Shown: positions 49,359 through 59,221, counted from the first letter of the stretch. The stretch is DNA of 64,000 bases from Shinella curvata (GCF_022899935.1 NZ_JALJCJ010000002.1:62001-126000), one strand, 5' to 3'. A program made the numbers and translations. The notes: generated by a model not told the origin, from the sequence alone.

Positions 49359-49625
49359 TTATGCCACCGTCCACGCGTTCACGCTGAAGCCGGCCTCTCT
49401 GGCGGCTTCGATAAAGGCCCGGCGGGCAAATGCAGGGTCGTCGTCGCTGGTCAGCCCCTGCTCGCCGACGCTTATCGCCGTCCGCATGGCAGGGCCGTTC
49501 TCGGTTGGCCAATGGTTCTTGAGGCAGAGCAGGGCGTCGCGCGTGCTCTGCACGCGCAGCACGCGTCCCTTCGCTTCGAGAACCACCGCTTCGTCCCACA
49601 GCCTGTCCGTCGCGTAGATGGTCAC
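49359..49625 (-). CDS. DUF982 protein
   Basis: 88 residues. Shares the DUF982 core with the protein at 43058: DALLCLKNHWP, an acidic middle and RRAFIEAAREAGFSV. The start overlaps the stop of the upstream CBS gene by four bases, so translation is coupled. Function of the family is unknown. Confidence 0.77.
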   Translation of the reverse strand: MTIYATDRLWDEAVVLEAKGRVLRVQSTRDALLCLKNHWPTENGPAMRTAISVGEQGLTSDDDPAFARRAFIEAAREAGFSVNAWTVA

Positions 49626-50011
49626 TTCACGCCCTCCATCGCCGGTTCGGCCGGAATATCGACGAGGCTGACGATGCCGACGACGCGCCTGTCGTCGTTG
49701 ACGACCACCAGCCGCCGCACCGCGAGGTCGCGCATGCGGGTCGCCACTGCGGCCGTCTCGTCATTCTCGTTACACACTTCAGGTGACACCGTCATGAATT
49801 CGGCAACGCCGGTCGAGGTTGAAAGACCCTTCGCCAGCACGGAAACGACAATGTCGCGGTCGGTGATGATGCCGACGATGGCACCGATGCCGGGCACCTC
49901 CACGGGTAGCGCACCCACTTCCGTTTCCAGCATCAGCCGGGCGGCCGACTGGGCGGTGTCGTTGGGGGAGGCGGTTACGATCTGGGCGGACATGACGTCC
50001 TTTACGCGCAT
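49622..50011 (-). CDS. Two-CBS-domain protein
   Basis: 129 residues. CBS 1 about 1-60 (MRVKDVMSAQIVTASPNDTA, ITDRDIVVSVL) and CBS 2 about 69-128 (EFMTVSPEVCNENDE, VVNDDRRVVGIVSLVDI). Likely binds adenine nucleotides. It lies 15 bases from the small protein gene upstream and overlaps the DUF982 gene downstream. Same gene pairing (CBS with DUF982) as at 43.1-43.8 kb. Confidence 0.88.
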   Translation of the reverse strand: MRVKDVMSAQIVTASPNDTAQSAARLMLETEVGALPVEVPGIGAIVGIITDRDIVVSVLAKGLSTSTGVAEFMTVSPEVCNENDETAAVATRMRDLAVRRLVVVNDDRRVVGIVSLVDIPAEPAMEGVK

Positions 50012-50026
50012 CTTCGCTCGCCTCCT

Positions 50027-50233
50027 TCAGAGCCGTCCATTGGCAAGGCTGCGGCCGTTCGGCGCCGCGGGAACGACCACCTCGTCGCGATGCCCCGGCC
50101 CGAGCGGCAGATCGACCTGATGCGGCACGATGATTTGCGGATCCCAGGCGTTGCGGCGTTTGTTTCTTGGCGGGGTATCGACATCCGTATGCGCGGCGGG
50201 TTTGCGGGCGATCGGCTTTTTTTTCTGGCGCAC
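50027..50233 (-). CDS. Small basic protein of unknown function
   Basis: 68 residues from a GTG at 50233 that has an AGGAG ribosome site seven bases upstream. The open frame extends to 50329, but a perfect EcfG promoter overlaps that part and would start transcription near 50263, so the short form is preferred. Sequence is lysine/arginine-rich at the start (RQKKKPIARKP), then AWDPQIIVPHQVDLP. I do not recognise a family. First gene of a stress operon. Confidence 0.6.
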   Translation of the reverse strand: MRQKKKPIARKPAAHTDVDTPPRNKRRNAWDPQIIVPHQVDLPLGPGHRDEVVVPAAPNGRSLANGRL

Positions 50234-50269
50234 GTAAAACTCCTGCGAATGGTCTTCGTCTTCGAAACA

Positions 50270-50294
50270 AACGTCGCTGTCCGGCCATGGTTCC
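50270..50294 (-). promoter_or_regulatory. EcfG (RpoE2) promoter of the CBS/DUF982/DUF2934 operon
   Basis: On the minus strand: GGAAC (50294-50290), 16 bases, CGTT (50273-50270), an exact consensus match. The GTG start of the small basic protein follows 36 bases later. Confidence 0.75.
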
Positions 50295-50305
50295 GAAAAA
50301 ACCTC

Positions 50306-50330
50306 GGAACAGGACTGCTTCGGAGGCATT
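50306..50330 (+). promoter_or_regulatory. Candidate EcfG (RpoE2) promoter of the SDR gene
   Basis: GGAAC (50306-50310), 16 bases, CATT (50327-50330), then 31 bases to the ATG at 50362. Back-to-back with the promoter at 50270-50294. The -10 is imperfect (CATT for CGTT). Confidence 0.5.
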
Positions 50331-50361
50331 TCTGTCAGGCTCTTGGAATGGAGGAGACGCG

Positions 50362-51144
50362 ATGCTGTTTGCAGGAAAGGTTGTCCTCGTGACGGGAGCC
50401 GGATCCGGGATCGGTCAGTCGACCGCCGAAGCGTTCGCCCGCCATGGCGCCAGTGTCGGCGTGCTGAGCCGGACCGAAGAGGAAGTCGTGGCCGTTGTGC
50501 GCGATATCCGGGCGCTGGGCGGAGATGCTATGGCGCTGGTCGCCGATATCGCGGATGAGACGTCGATGCGGGCGGCGGTCGACCGGCTTGTCGAGGGCTT
50601 CGGGGCTCTCGATATCGTCATCGCCAATGCGGGCATCAACGGCGTCTGGGCGCCGATCGACGACCTCAAACCCGCCGAGTGGGATGAGACGATCGCGGTC
50701 AACCTGCGCGGAACCTACCTGACCCTGCACCTTACCGTGCCGCATCTGAAGGCGGGAAGGGAGGCGAGCATCGTCGTGGTATCCTCCATTAATGGCAACC
50801 GCACCTTTACCACGCCGGGCGCGACCGCCTACGCCGCGACCAAGGCCGCGCAGCTCGCGATGGTGCAGCAGCTGGCGCTGGAACTCGGCAAGTCGCAGAT
50901 CCGCGTCAATGCCATATGCCCCGGGGCAATCGACACGAGCATAGGCGACAACACCCGTCAGCGCGGCGCAGCCGAGGCGGGCATCCCCGTCGTGTGGCCG
51001 GAAGGTGAGGTCCCTATCTCATCGGGCGAGCCGGGTACGGCGGCGGATGTCGCGGATGCGATCCTCTTTCTCGCGTCCTCCAAGGCACGCCACATCACGG
51101 GTGTTCCACTCTGGATCGATGGCGGTCAGGGATTGCTGCGGTGA
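50362..51144 (+). CDS. Short-chain dehydrogenase/reductase
   Basis: 260 residues from ATG 50362 (GAGGAG upstream). Classical [50 protein letters not shown](P)H preference is not evident from the second strand. A variable insertion near 195-215 suggests a substrate different from the SDR at 29914. It stands beside CBS/DUF982 genes with its own stress-type promoter. Confidence 0.9.
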   Translation: MLFAGKVVLVTGAGSGIGQSTAEAFARHGASVGVLSRTEEEVVAVVRDIRALGGDAMALVADIADETSMRAAVDRLVEGFGALDIVIANAGINGVWAPIDDLKPAEWDETIAVNLRGTYLTLHLTVPHLKAGREASIVVVSSINGNRTFTTPGATAYAATKAAQLAMVQQLALELGKSQIRVNAICPGAIDTSIGDNTRQRGAAEAGIPVVWPEGEVPISSGEPGTAADVADAILFLASSKARHITGVPLWIDGGQGLLR

Positions 51145-51281
51145 AACCAGGGAACCAAATGCGCCCCCGTGAACTTCGGGTCGCGTGCCGCCGTGCATGA
51201 CAGTGCGTTTGCAAGTCGTGCCTCTGACCATCTGCCCCGACCTCGATATCGGTGACGATTTGGAGAAGACAGGGCGGATTG

Positions 51282-51306
51282 GGAACTTCTTGGCGAGGAT
51301 CGAGTT
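51282..51306 (+). promoter_or_regulatory. Candidate EcfG (RpoE2) promoter of the 51334 gene
   Basis: GGAAC (51282-51286), 16 bases, AGTT (51303-51306); the GGAGGAG ribosome site and ATG follow, with 27 bases between -10 and ATG. The 51145-51281 stretch otherwise shows nothing. Confidence 0.55.
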
Positions 51307-51333
51307 TCCTTCTGTCGTGTGGAGGAGAATGAG

Positions 51334-51543
51334 ATGAACGAACAGTCCCATATCCAGTTGCATTTCGACGTATTGAGTTGCCGGGCAATGCTGTCCTGCG
51401 AGGGCAAGGACTATGTGCTGCCGGATACCTATCCCACCAAGGAAGCGGCGGCGGCGGCCGCGAAGACCTTCGCCTGGGAGCGGTTGGGGGTGAGAGGCGG
51501 CCGTGTTGCCAAGCCTTCGGACCTTCCCGTGTTCCAGCGCTAG
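51334..51543 (+). CDS. Small protein of unknown function
   Basis: 69 residues from ATG 51334, with GGAGGAG ideally placed (the frame opens at a GTG 15 bases earlier, inside the ribosome site). Sequence: QLHFDVLSCRAMLSCEG, then an alanine-rich helix KEAAAAAAKTFAWERLG. Predicted as a small beta-hairpin plus helix; the domain is not recognised. The promoter makes it a member of the stress set. Confidence 0.65.
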   Translation: MNEQSHIQLHFDVLSCRAMLSCEGKDYVLPDTYPTKEAAAAAAKTFAWERLGVRGGRVAKPSDLPVFQR

Positions 51544-51717
51544 GTAAAACCGGCAGCGGTTCCACGGCGTCATTTGACGTCGCGTATTCCCGCCCTATTT
51601 CCGTGGCTGCCGTCAGGCGCTTTCGGCGAGGGCGGGACAAATTCGAATAACGGTATCGATCACGATCTTCCGGTGGGAAAGCAGTCCGGGAAGACCGGCG
51701 GGCACAGGGGGCGATGA

Positions 51718-54700
51718 ATGCGGGTGGAAGACGGGCTGGAGGGGGCGGTCAACAGCCGTTACCCGTTTCTCAGCGGTGGTGGCGATGTCGCCCGCCTGAT
51801 TACCGCCTTCGACTGGAGCCACAGTTCCATAGGCGACCTCGACAAGTGGCCGTCGAGCCTCAAGAACACCGTCAGCCTCATGCTGCGCTCTCCGGTGCCG
51901 ATCGTCCTCCTCTGGGGGGAAGACGGCATCATGATCTACAACGATGCCTATTCCGTCTTCGCGGGTGGCCGCCATCCGGCGCTGCTCGGAAGCAAGGTTC
52001 GTGAAGGCTGGCCCGAGGTCGCCGATTTCAACGACAATGTCATGAAGGTCGGTCTGGCTGGCGGCACGCTTGCCTACAAGGATCAGGAACTGACGCTCCT
52101 GCGCCATCGTGGCGAGCCGGAGCAGGTCTGGATGAATCTGGATTATTCGCCCGTGCTCGGAGAGGATGGTCACCCCGCGGGTGTCATTGCCATCGTGGTC
52201 GAGACGACCGGCAAGGTGAAGGCCGAGGAGCGATTGAAATCGGAAGGCGAGCGGCTGCGCGAGATGTTCGAGCAGGCGCCCGGATTCGTGGCTACCCTTG
52301 TCGGTCCGGATCATGTCTTCAGCGGTGCCAACAATGCCTATCGCCAACTGGTGAATCACCGGGACATCATCGGCAAACCGCTCCGCGCGGCGCTGCCCGA
52401 AGTGGTCGAGCAGGGCTTCGTCGATCTGCTGGATCGTGTTCTCGCCACCCGGCGCCCCTATGTCGGCAAGGGTGTGCGCGTGCTCCTTGAACGGCGCCAT
52501 GACACCGCGCCGGACGAGCGTTTTCTCGATTTCATCTATCAGCCGGTCTTCGGCGAGGACGGCAGGCCGACGGGCATTTTCGTGCAGGGCCACGACGTGA
52601 CCGAGCAGAAGGCGGCGGAGGATGCGTTGCGCGAAAGCGAGGCGCGGTTTCGTCTTGCGGCCGACAACGCCCCGGTCATGCTCTGGATGGGAGACGAAAC
52701 CGGCAAGTGCCTCTATCTGAACGCGGCAAAACGCGCTTTCTGGGGTGTCGAGCCGGACGAGGTCGCCAGCTTCGATTGGAATACGACGGTGCATCCCGAC
52801 GACCGCCAGATGCTGGCCGAGGTCTTCGGGGATGCGATGCGCCGGCGAGCGCCGTTCGTCGTCGAGGCGCGCTATCGCCGCAAGCTGGGTTGCTACCGCC
52901 TCCTACGGACCGATGCGCATCCGCGTTTCGATGCCTCGGGCGAATTCCTCGGCATGATCGGCGTGAATGTCGATGTCACCGAAATGCGCGCCGAAGAGAT
53001 CAGGCGCGATGCGCTGATCGCATTGACAGACCGCCTCGGACAGCTCACGGATCCCGCCGACATCGCCTTCGCGGCGGCAGAAATGCTCGCCAAGGTGCAC
53101 CATGTTAGCCGCGCCGGTTATGGCACGATCGACCTCGTCGCCGAGACGATCACGATCGAGCGCGACTGGAACGCGCCGGGCGTGAAGACGATTGCCGGCG
53201 TGCTGAATTTTCGCGAATACGGCAACTACATCGACGATCTCAAACACGGCGAAACCGTCGTCGTGGCGGACGCGGAAAAGGACCCGCGCACGAAGGCGAC
53301 GGCCGAAGCGCTGAAGGCGATCAAGGCGCGGGCCTTCATCAACATGCCGGTGACGGAAGCGTCGGGCCTCGTCGCGCTGCTTTATCTCAATCACGAGGAC
53401 GTGCGCGAATGGTCGGCGAGTGAGCTGGATTTCGTGCGTGATGTCGCCGCGCGCACCCGCATCGCGGTGGAGCGCCGCCGGGCGGAGCAGAAGCTGGAGC
53501 AGCTCGCCAACTCGCTGGAGCGGCAGGTCGCCGAGCGTACGGCGGAGGTGAACCGCCTCTGGCGCAACGCGCGCGACCTCCTCGTCGTCACCGGTGAGGA
53601 TGGCACGATCCGGTCCGTCAATCCCGCCTGGTCGGATGTGCTCGGCTTTGCGGCGCGCGAAAGCATTGGGCGGCGCCTTGGCACGTTCGTCCTGCCGGAG
53701 GATTCCGCGCGCTTCCTTACCGGCGACCGGCGGTTCGGTTCAGCTGAACTGGAGGTGCGCTTCCGTCATTTCGACGGCTCTGCGCGATGGATTTCCTGGC
53801 GAATTTTCGTGGAGGAAGGACTGAATTTCGCCTATGGCCGGGATGTTACGGCCGAGCGCGAGCAGGCGCGCGCGCTGGCTGAGGCGGAGGAGTTGCTGCG
53901 CCAGGCGCAGAAGATGGAAGCCATCGGCCAGCTGACAGGTGGCGTCGCGCATGACTTCAACAACCTGCTTCAGGTGATTTCCGGAAATCTCCAGCTCCTA
54001 GGCAAGGACATCGCCGGTAATGCGCGTGCCGAGCAGCGCGTCGTCAATGCCATTGCGGGCGTCAGCCGCGGTTCCAAGCTCGCAAGCCAGTTGCTGGCCT
54101 TCGGGCGCCGACAGGCTCTGGAGCCGAAGGTCATCAATATCGGCCGCTTCGTCGCCGGCCTCGAGGACCTCCTGCGCCGTACAATCGGTGAGGCAATCGA
54201 GATCGAGACGATCCGCTCCGGCGGCCTCTGGAACACCTTTGTCGATCCGCTGCAGATCGAAAATGCCGTGCTCAATCTCGCGATCAATGCGCGCGATGCC
54301 ATGAAGGGCGTCGGCAAGCTGACGGTCGAGGTCGGAAATGCCTTCATCGATGACGCCTATGCCCGGCAGCATGGCGATATCAAACCCGGCCAATACGTTC
54401 TCGTTGCCGTGACGGATACCGGCGAGGGCATGGCGGTGGATGTGATGGAACGGGCTTTCGAGCCGTTCTTCTCGACAAAGCCCGCCGGAAAGGGCAGCGG
54501 CCTCGGTCTGTCCATGGTCTACGGCTTCGTCAAGCAGTCGGGCGGGCATATCAAGATCTACAGCGAGCCGCGCGAAGGCACGACCGTGCGCATCTATCTG
54601 CCGCGGTCCCTCGAGGAGGAGGATCGTCTCGCGGAAGCCGATTTCGGGCCCATCATCGGCGGGACGGAAACCATTCTCGTCGCGGAGGACGACGACGAGG

Positions 54701-55440
54701 TGCGCGCGACCGTCGTCGAGATGCTGGGCGACCTCGGATATTCCGTGCTGAAGGCGCGCGATGCCGCTGGTGCTCTGACGGTCATCGAAAGCGGCGTGCC
54801 GATCGACCTCCTGTTCACCGATGTCGTCATGCCGGGGCCGTTGCGCAGCCCGGACCTCGCCCGCAAGGCGCGCGAACGCCTGCCCGGTCTCGTGGTGCTC
54901 TTCACCTCCGGCTATACGGAAAACTCCATCGTCCACGAGGGGCGGCTCGATGCCGGGGTCGATCTTCTGCCGAAGCCCTATACGCGCGAGGCGCTGGCGC
55001 GAAAGCTGCGTGCCACGCTTGCCGGCCGCAAGCCGACGCCGCCCAAGGCCGACGCCGCGTCTCTGCCGCAGGAAACGCCCGAAAAGCCGCGCCGTCTCAG
55101 CATCCTGCTGGTTGAGGACGACTTCCTGATCCGCCTCAACGCCGTCGATCTCGTGCAGGAGCTCGGTCACGAGGTGGTCGAAGCTGCGACGGCGGAGGAG
55201 GCGTTGCCGCTTCTCAAAAGCCGTACTTTCGATGTGCTTCTGGCCGATGTCGGCCTGCCCGGCATGTCGGGCGTGGAACTGGCGATCCATGCCCGCGAGG
55301 AAAGGCCTGCCATCGGCGTCGTTTTCGCCACGGGGCATAGCGAGCTGCCGGCCGTTCCGGGCGAAGGTCCCGCCATTCTCCTGCAGAAACCGTACGGCCC
55401 CCTGGAGATCGCCGAGGCGCTTGCAGCCACGGGCGTGTGA
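51718..55440 (+). CDS. Hybrid sensor histidine kinase with multiple PAS domains, GAF and two receivers
   Basis: 1240 residues, no obvious membrane helix, so probably cytosolic. Order: PAS-like domains about 30-170, 180-305 and 305-430 ([18 protein letters not shown]), GAF about 440-590, another PAS about 605-720, HisKA with phospho-acceptor His745 in [12 protein letters not shown], HATPase about 850-960 ([20 protein letters not shown]), receiver 1 with Asp1035 (FTDVVMPG) and receiver 2 with Asp1177 (LADVGLPG). The HDFNN motif marks the NtrB-like HisKA class, not the HWE class of the general-stress phosphorelay. A receiver-only protein follows after a small gene and may be its output partner. 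Input unknown. Confidence 0.9.
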   Translation: MRVEDGLEGAVNSRYPFLSGGGDVARLITAFDWSHSSIGDLDKWPSSLKNTVSLMLRSPVPIVLLWGEDGIMIYNDAYSVFAGGRHPALLGSKVREGWPEVADFNDNVMKVGLAGGTLAYKDQELTLLRHRGEPEQVWMNLDYSPVLGEDGHPAGVIAIVVETTGKVKAEERLKSEGERLREMFEQAPGFVATLVGPDHVFSGANNAYRQLVNHRDIIGKPLRAALPEVVEQGFVDLLDRVLATRRPYVGKGVRVLLERRHDTAPDERFLDFIYQPVFGEDGRPTGIFVQGHDVTEQKAAEDALRESEARFRLAADNAPVMLWMGDETGKCLYLNAAKRAFWGVEPDEVASFDWNTTVHPDDRQMLAEVFGDAMRRRAPFVVEARYRRKLGCYRLLRTDAHPRFDASGEFLGMIGVNVDVTEMRAEEIRRDALIALTDRLGQLTDPADIAFAAAEMLAKVHHVSRAGYGTIDLVAETITIERDWNAPGVKTIAGVLNFREYGNYIDDLKHGETVVVADAEKDPRTKATAEALKAIKARAFINMPVTEASGLVALLYLNHEDVREWSASELDFVRDVAARTRIAVERRRAEQKLEQLANSLERQVAERTAEVNRLWRNARDLLVVTGEDGTIRSVNPAWSDVLGFAARESIGRRLGTFVLPEDSARFLTGDRRFGSAELEVRFRHFDGSARWISWRIFVEEGLNFAYGRDVTAEREQARALAEAEELLRQAQKMEAIGQLTGGVAHDFNNLLQVISGNLQLLGKDIAGNARAEQRVVNAIAGVSRGSKLASQLLAFGRRQALEPKVINIGRFVAGLEDLLRRTIGEAIEIETIRSGGLWNTFVDPLQIENAVLNLAINARDAMKGVGKLTVEVGNAFIDDAYARQHGDIKPGQYVLVAVTDTGEGMAVDVMERAFEPFFSTKPAGKGSGLGLSMVYGFVKQSGGHIKIYSEPREGTTVRIYLPRSLEEEDRLAEADFGPIIGGTETILVAEDDDEVRATVVEMLGDLGYSVLKARDAAGALTVIESGVPIDLLFTDVVMPGPLRSPDLARKARERLPGLVVLFTSGYTENSIVHEGRLDAGVDLLPKPYTREALARKLRATLAGRKPTPPKADAASLPQETPEKPRRLSILLVEDDFLIRLNAVDLVQELGHEVVEAATAEEALPLLKSRTFDVLLADVGLPGMSGVELAIHAREERPAIGVVFATGHSELPAVPGEGPAILLQKPYGPLEIAEALAATGV

Positions 55441-55446
55441 CCGCAT

Positions 55447-55471
55447 GGAACCTTGCACGGCTTCGCCTGTT
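55447..55471 (+). promoter_or_regulatory. Candidate EcfG (RpoE2) promoter of the DUF3008 gene
   Basis: GGAAC (55447-55451), 16 bases, TGTT (55468-55471), then 32 bases to the ATG at 55504. Starts seven bases after the kinase stop. Confidence 0.55.
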
Positions 55472-55503
55472 TGACGGTCATATCGTCAAAAGGAGATCGT
55501 CCC

Positions 55504-55695
55504 ATGCCTGCAAAATCCAAATCGCAGCAGAAAGCCGCCGGTGCCGCGCTTGCGGCAAAACGTGGCGACATCAAAAAGAGCGCGCTGAAAGGCGCTTCGA
55601 AGGACATGGAGAAATCCATGTCCGAAAAAGAGCTCAAGGAGATGGCCTCGACCAGGCGCAAGGGCAAGCCCGAACATGTCTCCAGATCGGCCTGA
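55504..55695 (+). CDS. DUF3008 protein
   Basis: 63 residues, AAGGAG ribosome site. The sequence is typical of DUF3008: MPAKSKSQQKAAGAALAAKR at the start, GASKDMEKSMSEKELKEMAS, and a basic tail RRKGKPEHVS. A small, charged, probably intrinsically disordered protein common in Proteobacteria; function unknown, often listed among stress-induced proteins. Confidence 0.85.
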   Translation: MPAKSKSQQKAAGAALAAKRGDIKKSALKGASKDMEKSMSEKELKEMASTRRKGKPEHVSRSA

Positions 55696-55709
55696 AGCGG
55701 GAGAACGTC

Positions 55710-56081
55710 ATGCGCGTCATGATCGTCGAGGATGAATTCCTTATCGCCAGCCTCCTGGAGGCCGTTGTGCATGACAGCGGCCATGAAACTCTCGGGCCGG
55801 TTTCGACCGTCGAGCAGGCGCTCGCCTATGCGCCGCGTGCCGATATCGCCCTGGTGGATCTCGGCCTCTCCGATGGCAACAGCGGTCATCTGCTGGCGCG
55901 GCGCCTGATCGACCGCTTCGGCATCGACGTCATTTTCGTCACCGGCGATCCCGGATCTTTACCCTACGGGTTCGACGGGGCGCTGGCGGTCATCGCCAAG
56001 CCGTTCCGCGACGAGGACATCACCGACGCGCTGCAAAGGGCGATCGACAAGCGCAGCCGCTCTGTTGCCAGGCAGGGGTGA
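55710..56081 (+). CDS. Single-domain response regulator (receiver only)
   Basis: 123 residues from ATG 55710. CheY-like: acidic pair in MIVEDEFLIA, phospho-acceptor Asp50 in ALVDLGLSDG, Thr in FVTGDPG and Lys in IAKPFRDED. No output domain. Its position 14 bases after the DUF3008 gene and soon after the hybrid kinase suggests a role as phosphate sink or adaptor. Its stop is eight bases from the convergent M81 gene. Confidence 0.92.
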   Translation: MRVMIVEDEFLIASLLEAVVHDSGHETLGPVSTVEQALAYAPRADIALVDLGLSDGNSGHLLARRLIDRFGIDVIFVTGDPGSLPYGFDGALAVIAKPFRDEDITDALQRAIDKRSRSVARQG

Positions 56082-56089
56082 CCGAAAGG

Positions 56090-57580
56090 TCAGCGTGCCG
56101 TCGTGTCCAGGCCCAGCGGGTCGGCGATGCGTGGCCACAGGTCGGAACGCGCCTTGCGATAGGGCGTCGTTGCCGGGTCGGTCGGGTAGGAGGTCGGGGC
56201 GGCGATATAGACGATTTCGGATGAAACCGGCTGGAAGCCGGCATGGAAATGGTTGGTGGACTTCACCAGCAGAAAGTCCTTCTTCGCGAAATCCACGCCC
56301 TGGTTGGAGAAAATGTCGGGCTCATAGGTTTGCGTGCGGCTGGTGATCAGCACGATATCGATCGTCGTGCCGACCGGGCGCACCACGGCCGTGCTGCCGA
56401 GCGTCACGCGGCTGTTGCGGAAACTCTGCCAGCCGGCATCGAAGACACGCTGCACGGTCACGCGCAGGTCCAGCGGCTCGCCGCCCTGCGGGCCGGACTT
56501 GCCGCCGAAGCGCAGCGCCAGCTCCGCGCCTTCACCCGCTGCATGGCAGAAGGAGACGGCGATGGGGTCCCAGATGGTTGCGACGGCGACGTTTTCGAAG
56601 CCGCGCTCGATCATGCGGCGCAGGATGAAGGTCGCGTCGCCTGCAACGCCACCGCCCGGATTGTCCCAGACGTCGGCGATGACGACAGGTTTTTCCGGCC
56701 GGGCTGTCTGGATCGCCCGGGCTTCGTCGAGGCCGGCTTCGGTATCGAGCATCGGCATGGCCGTCCGCTTGCGCAAGCCGTAGAGTTCATGGCCGAGCGA
56801 CTTTGCCAGCGCGTCGCCCTTCGCCTTGTCGCCATCGGTGACGACGACGATGCGCGTTCCCATCTCCGGCACGTCGCCGGCCATGAAGCCGTGGATGACG
56901 GAAATCGAGAGAATGCCGTCCTTGCCCTCCATCGCCTTCAGCCGGTCGACGAAGGAGCGCATCGGCTCGCGGCTCGTCGGATAGATTGTGATCATCCGGC
57001 AGTCGAAGGTGGAGACAACGGGGCGGATCTCGCCCTTCAGCGTGCGCAGCGCCAGGTCCACGACATGCTCGCCCCGTTCCTCGAAATCGGTATGCGGAAA
57101 CTCGAGGAAGGCCGCCATCAGGTCGAGATTGGCGACGCGCTTGGCGGTAAGGTGACTGTGCGGATCGAATTCCACCGCGATCAACACGTCCGCACCGACG
57201 AGGTCGCGGATACGGGCAAGGAAATCGCCTTCCGGATCGTCATAGCCCTGCGCGACCATCGCGCCATGCAGGCCGAGCACGACGGCGTCGACGGGCAGTG
57301 CTGCGGTGAGTTCGCCGAGGATCTGGTCGCGCAGCGTCTCATAGGTCCCACGCTGGATGAGCCCGGCGGGCTCGGCCCAGCAGGACGTGCCCTCGATGAC
57401 GGTAAAGCCCTCCGCGCGGCCACGCCGGCGCAGGATCGGCACGACCGAGGAGCAGAGCGTCGGCGTATCCGGATGCTCGCCCGGCCCGGCATAGAACGCG
57501 GCCTTGAAGGCGTTCATATCCGTCGGCACGGGAGAAAACGTGTTGGTTTCCGTTGCAAGCGAAGCCGTGAAAATGCGCAT
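56090..57580 (-). CDS. M81 family (MlrC-like) metallo-hydrolase
   Basis: 496 residues from the ATG at 57580 (the frame opens upstream, but MRIFTASLATETNTFSP is the family start). Relative of microcystinase C: N-terminal DUF1485 part with GLHGAMVAQGYDDPEGDFLA and EFDPHSHLTAKRVANLDLMA, then the C-terminal MlrC part with VVIADVWDNPGGGVAGDAT. MlrC proteins are thought to hydrolyse small peptides. The substrate here is unknown; RpiR and amidase genes nearby point to uptake and breakdown of an amide or peptide. Confidence 0.85.
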   Translation of the reverse strand: MRIFTASLATETNTFSPVPTDMNAFKAAFYAGPGEHPDTPTLCSSVVPILRRRGRAEGFTVIEGTSCWAEPAGLIQRGTYETLRDQILGELTAALPVDAVVLGLHGAMVAQGYDDPEGDFLARIRDLVGADVLIAVEFDPHSHLTAKRVANLDLMAAFLEFPHTDFEERGEHVVDLALRTLKGEIRPVVSTFDCRMITIYPTSREPMRSFVDRLKAMEGKDGILSISVIHGFMAGDVPEMGTRIVVVTDGDKAKGDALAKSLGHELYGLRKRTAMPMLDTEAGLDEARAIQTARPEKPVVIADVWDNPGGGVAGDATFILRRMIERGFENVAVATIWDPIAVSFCHAAGEGAELALRFGGKSGPQGGEPLDLRVTVQRVFDAGWQSFRNSRVTLGSTAVVRPVGTTIDIVLITSRTQTYEPDIFSNQGVDFAKKDFLLVKSTNHFHAGFQPVSSEIVYIAAPTSYPTDPATTPYRKARSDLWPRIADPLGLDTTAR

Positions 57581-58141
57581 CTCTGTACGTTCCCGATGGT
57601 CTTTTGGCGCGCCGGACCATCCGCCAAACTGGCGCCGTGCAGGCCCACTTTGCCACGTCTCCGGCATTGCGCAGCTGAAATTAATTTTCTTAACAGAGCA
57701 GAATTCTATGAAAAGTCAATGCGTTAGCTGCTGTTGCGATGGCTTGGGCCTTCGCGTTCATGGCGGTCTGGAACGTGAGCGATTTTTCAACGCCGAGAAT
57801 TGGGCGCGGAGCAGAAAGATGATGGGTTGTCTATAAAATCTCGTTTTATGCCAGTGTATTAGGGCGATCCTTCGATGCCGCAGCCTGTCAAGAGGGGAAG
57901 GCGATCGTGAAATTATCGGGCGAAAGTCCCTTGCGAGTTTCACCGGCCGTCATCTCGCGTGCGAACGGATCGCAATTTTTCTTGAAGATTTTTTGAAATG
58001 CGGCCGGTGGCCCCGGAATACCAGGCATCCGGAGATGCTCCGCTAAGCTGCGACGGCTTGATGTGCTCTGGTGCTATGGTACGACGGCTTTGTCTGAGAA
58101 ATTCGTTTTCACGATCTGGCGATCGCGGGATGGGAGAACCG
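57581..58141. promoter_or_regulatory. Intergenic region with RpiR-type operator candidate
   Basis: A 561-bp gap between divergent genes with no convincing gene. It holds TGAAATTAATTTTCT (57676-57690), whose core AAATTAATTT is a perfect palindrome resembling published RpiR-family (MurR/HexR-like) operators. A second half-site, TGAAATTA, lies near 57907. The site is about 96 bp upstream of the M81 gene, so the divergent RpiR protein is the natural binder. Otherwise nothing is seen. Confidence 0.35.
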
Positions 58142-59005
58142 ATGGATCTTTTTCACGCATTGGGGGATGAGGGCGGCAAGCTGTCGGCCCTCGACAGGAA
58201 GCTGGCGCAGATCGCGCTCGATGATGTCGATTTCGTCGTCAATGCCTCGATCGGCGTCATGGCCGCGCGGGCCGGCGTGTCGCCACCCACCGTCACGCGC
58301 TTCTGTCGTCGAGTCGGCTGCAGGGGCTATCCGGATTTCAAGGTTCAGCTCGCCAGGCTGTCCGCCGTGGGGCTGCGCTACGTCAAGCCCGACATGCCGG
58401 CCGAAACACCCGCAGAGGTGGCCGGCGACATTGTCGCAAAGGCCCAGAACGCCTTGTTCCAGCTGCATCGCCAGCTCGATTTGGCCGCGCTGGAAACGGC
58501 CGCCCGCCTGTTGAGCGGCGCGCAGTTCATCCAGGCCTTCGGTGCTAGCGGCAATTCGGCGATGATCGTCAACGAGTTGCACAACCGGCTTTTCCGTCTC
58601 GGCTGCCGCATCAGCGCCTCGAACGACCACAACATGAACGCCATGCTGTCGGCGGCGGCGCAGCCGGGCACCGTGGTGTTCGGCTCCTCCTTCACCGGGC
58701 GTGATCCGGCGCTCGTTCACTGCCTGGAGCTTCTGCGCGAGCGACACGTGCCGACCATCGTCGTCACGCAAAGCGGTTCGCCCGTGTCGGCCGCGGCCGA
58801 TGTCGTCATCTCCATCGACCTGCCGGAAGGTCGCAACATCTTTCGCCCCACTGCGACGCGCTACGCCTATCTCGCCGTCATCGACATGCTCGCCAATCTC
58901 GTCGCCCATGCCGATCGCACCAGGGCGCTGAGAACGCTGCGCGGCATCAAGCAGGAACTCGTCAGCCGCCGCGACGGCGATGACAGCCAGCTGCTCGGGG
59001 ATTGA
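58142..59005 (+). CDS. RpiR-family regulator
   Basis: 287 residues from ATG 58142 (GGGAG six bases before). N-terminal HTH_6 domain about 1-75 (SIGVMAARAGVSPPTVTRFC) and a C-terminal SIS sugar-isomerase-type domain about 110-240 (FIQAFGASGNSAMIVNEL, VFGSSFTGRDPALVHCLELL). Such proteins usually sense a phosphorylated sugar or amino sugar. Divergent from the M81 gene, which it probably controls; a palindrome of RpiR type lies between. GTG/ATG alternatives upstream (57998, 58130) lack a good ribosome site. Confidence 0.88.
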   Translation: MDLFHALGDEGGKLSALDRKLAQIALDDVDFVVNASIGVMAARAGVSPPTVTRFCRRVGCRGYPDFKVQLARLSAVGLRYVKPDMPAETPAEVAGDIVAKAQNALFQLHRQLDLAALETAARLLSGAQFIQAFGASGNSAMIVNELHNRLFRLGCRISASNDHNMNAMLSAAAQPGTVVFGSSFTGRDPALVHCLELLRERHVPTIVVTQSGSPVSAAADVVISIDLPEGRNIFRPTATRYAYLAVIDMLANLVAHADRTRALRTLRGIKQELVSRRDGDDSQLLGD

Positions 59006-59221
59006 CGCCGCGCTGATTTCGGCTTTTGCCCGCTACGGCAACGGAATCCTGGGCTCGGAAAGGTTCGTGCTGCCGGACGTGCAGGCGCTCTACACGAAAA
59101 TCTGGACCGCGTGCTGAAATGAGCCGATGATGCGCGTCGCCGCCACGGTCACGCTTGGCCGCGACGGAGATGGGTCTTCTTGCTACAGTCTGCGCCCCAG
59201 CCATGAGATACGGAATTTGCC
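59006..59221 (+). other. Gap with a coding-like remnant
   Basis: A 216-bp gap. Part of it (about 59018-59119) reads in one frame as LISAFARYGNGILGSE and on to YTKIWTAC before a stop, with protein-like composition and no start codon. It may be the 3' end of a decayed gene. The family is not recognised. The last 50 bases hold the amidase leader; no strong ribosome site was seen. Confidence 0.3.

Noticed and set aside
57504-57836. 110-codon plus-strand frame across the M81 start
   Set aside because: Overlaps the start of the M81 gene on the other strand and contains a promoter-like AT stretch; composition not protein-like.
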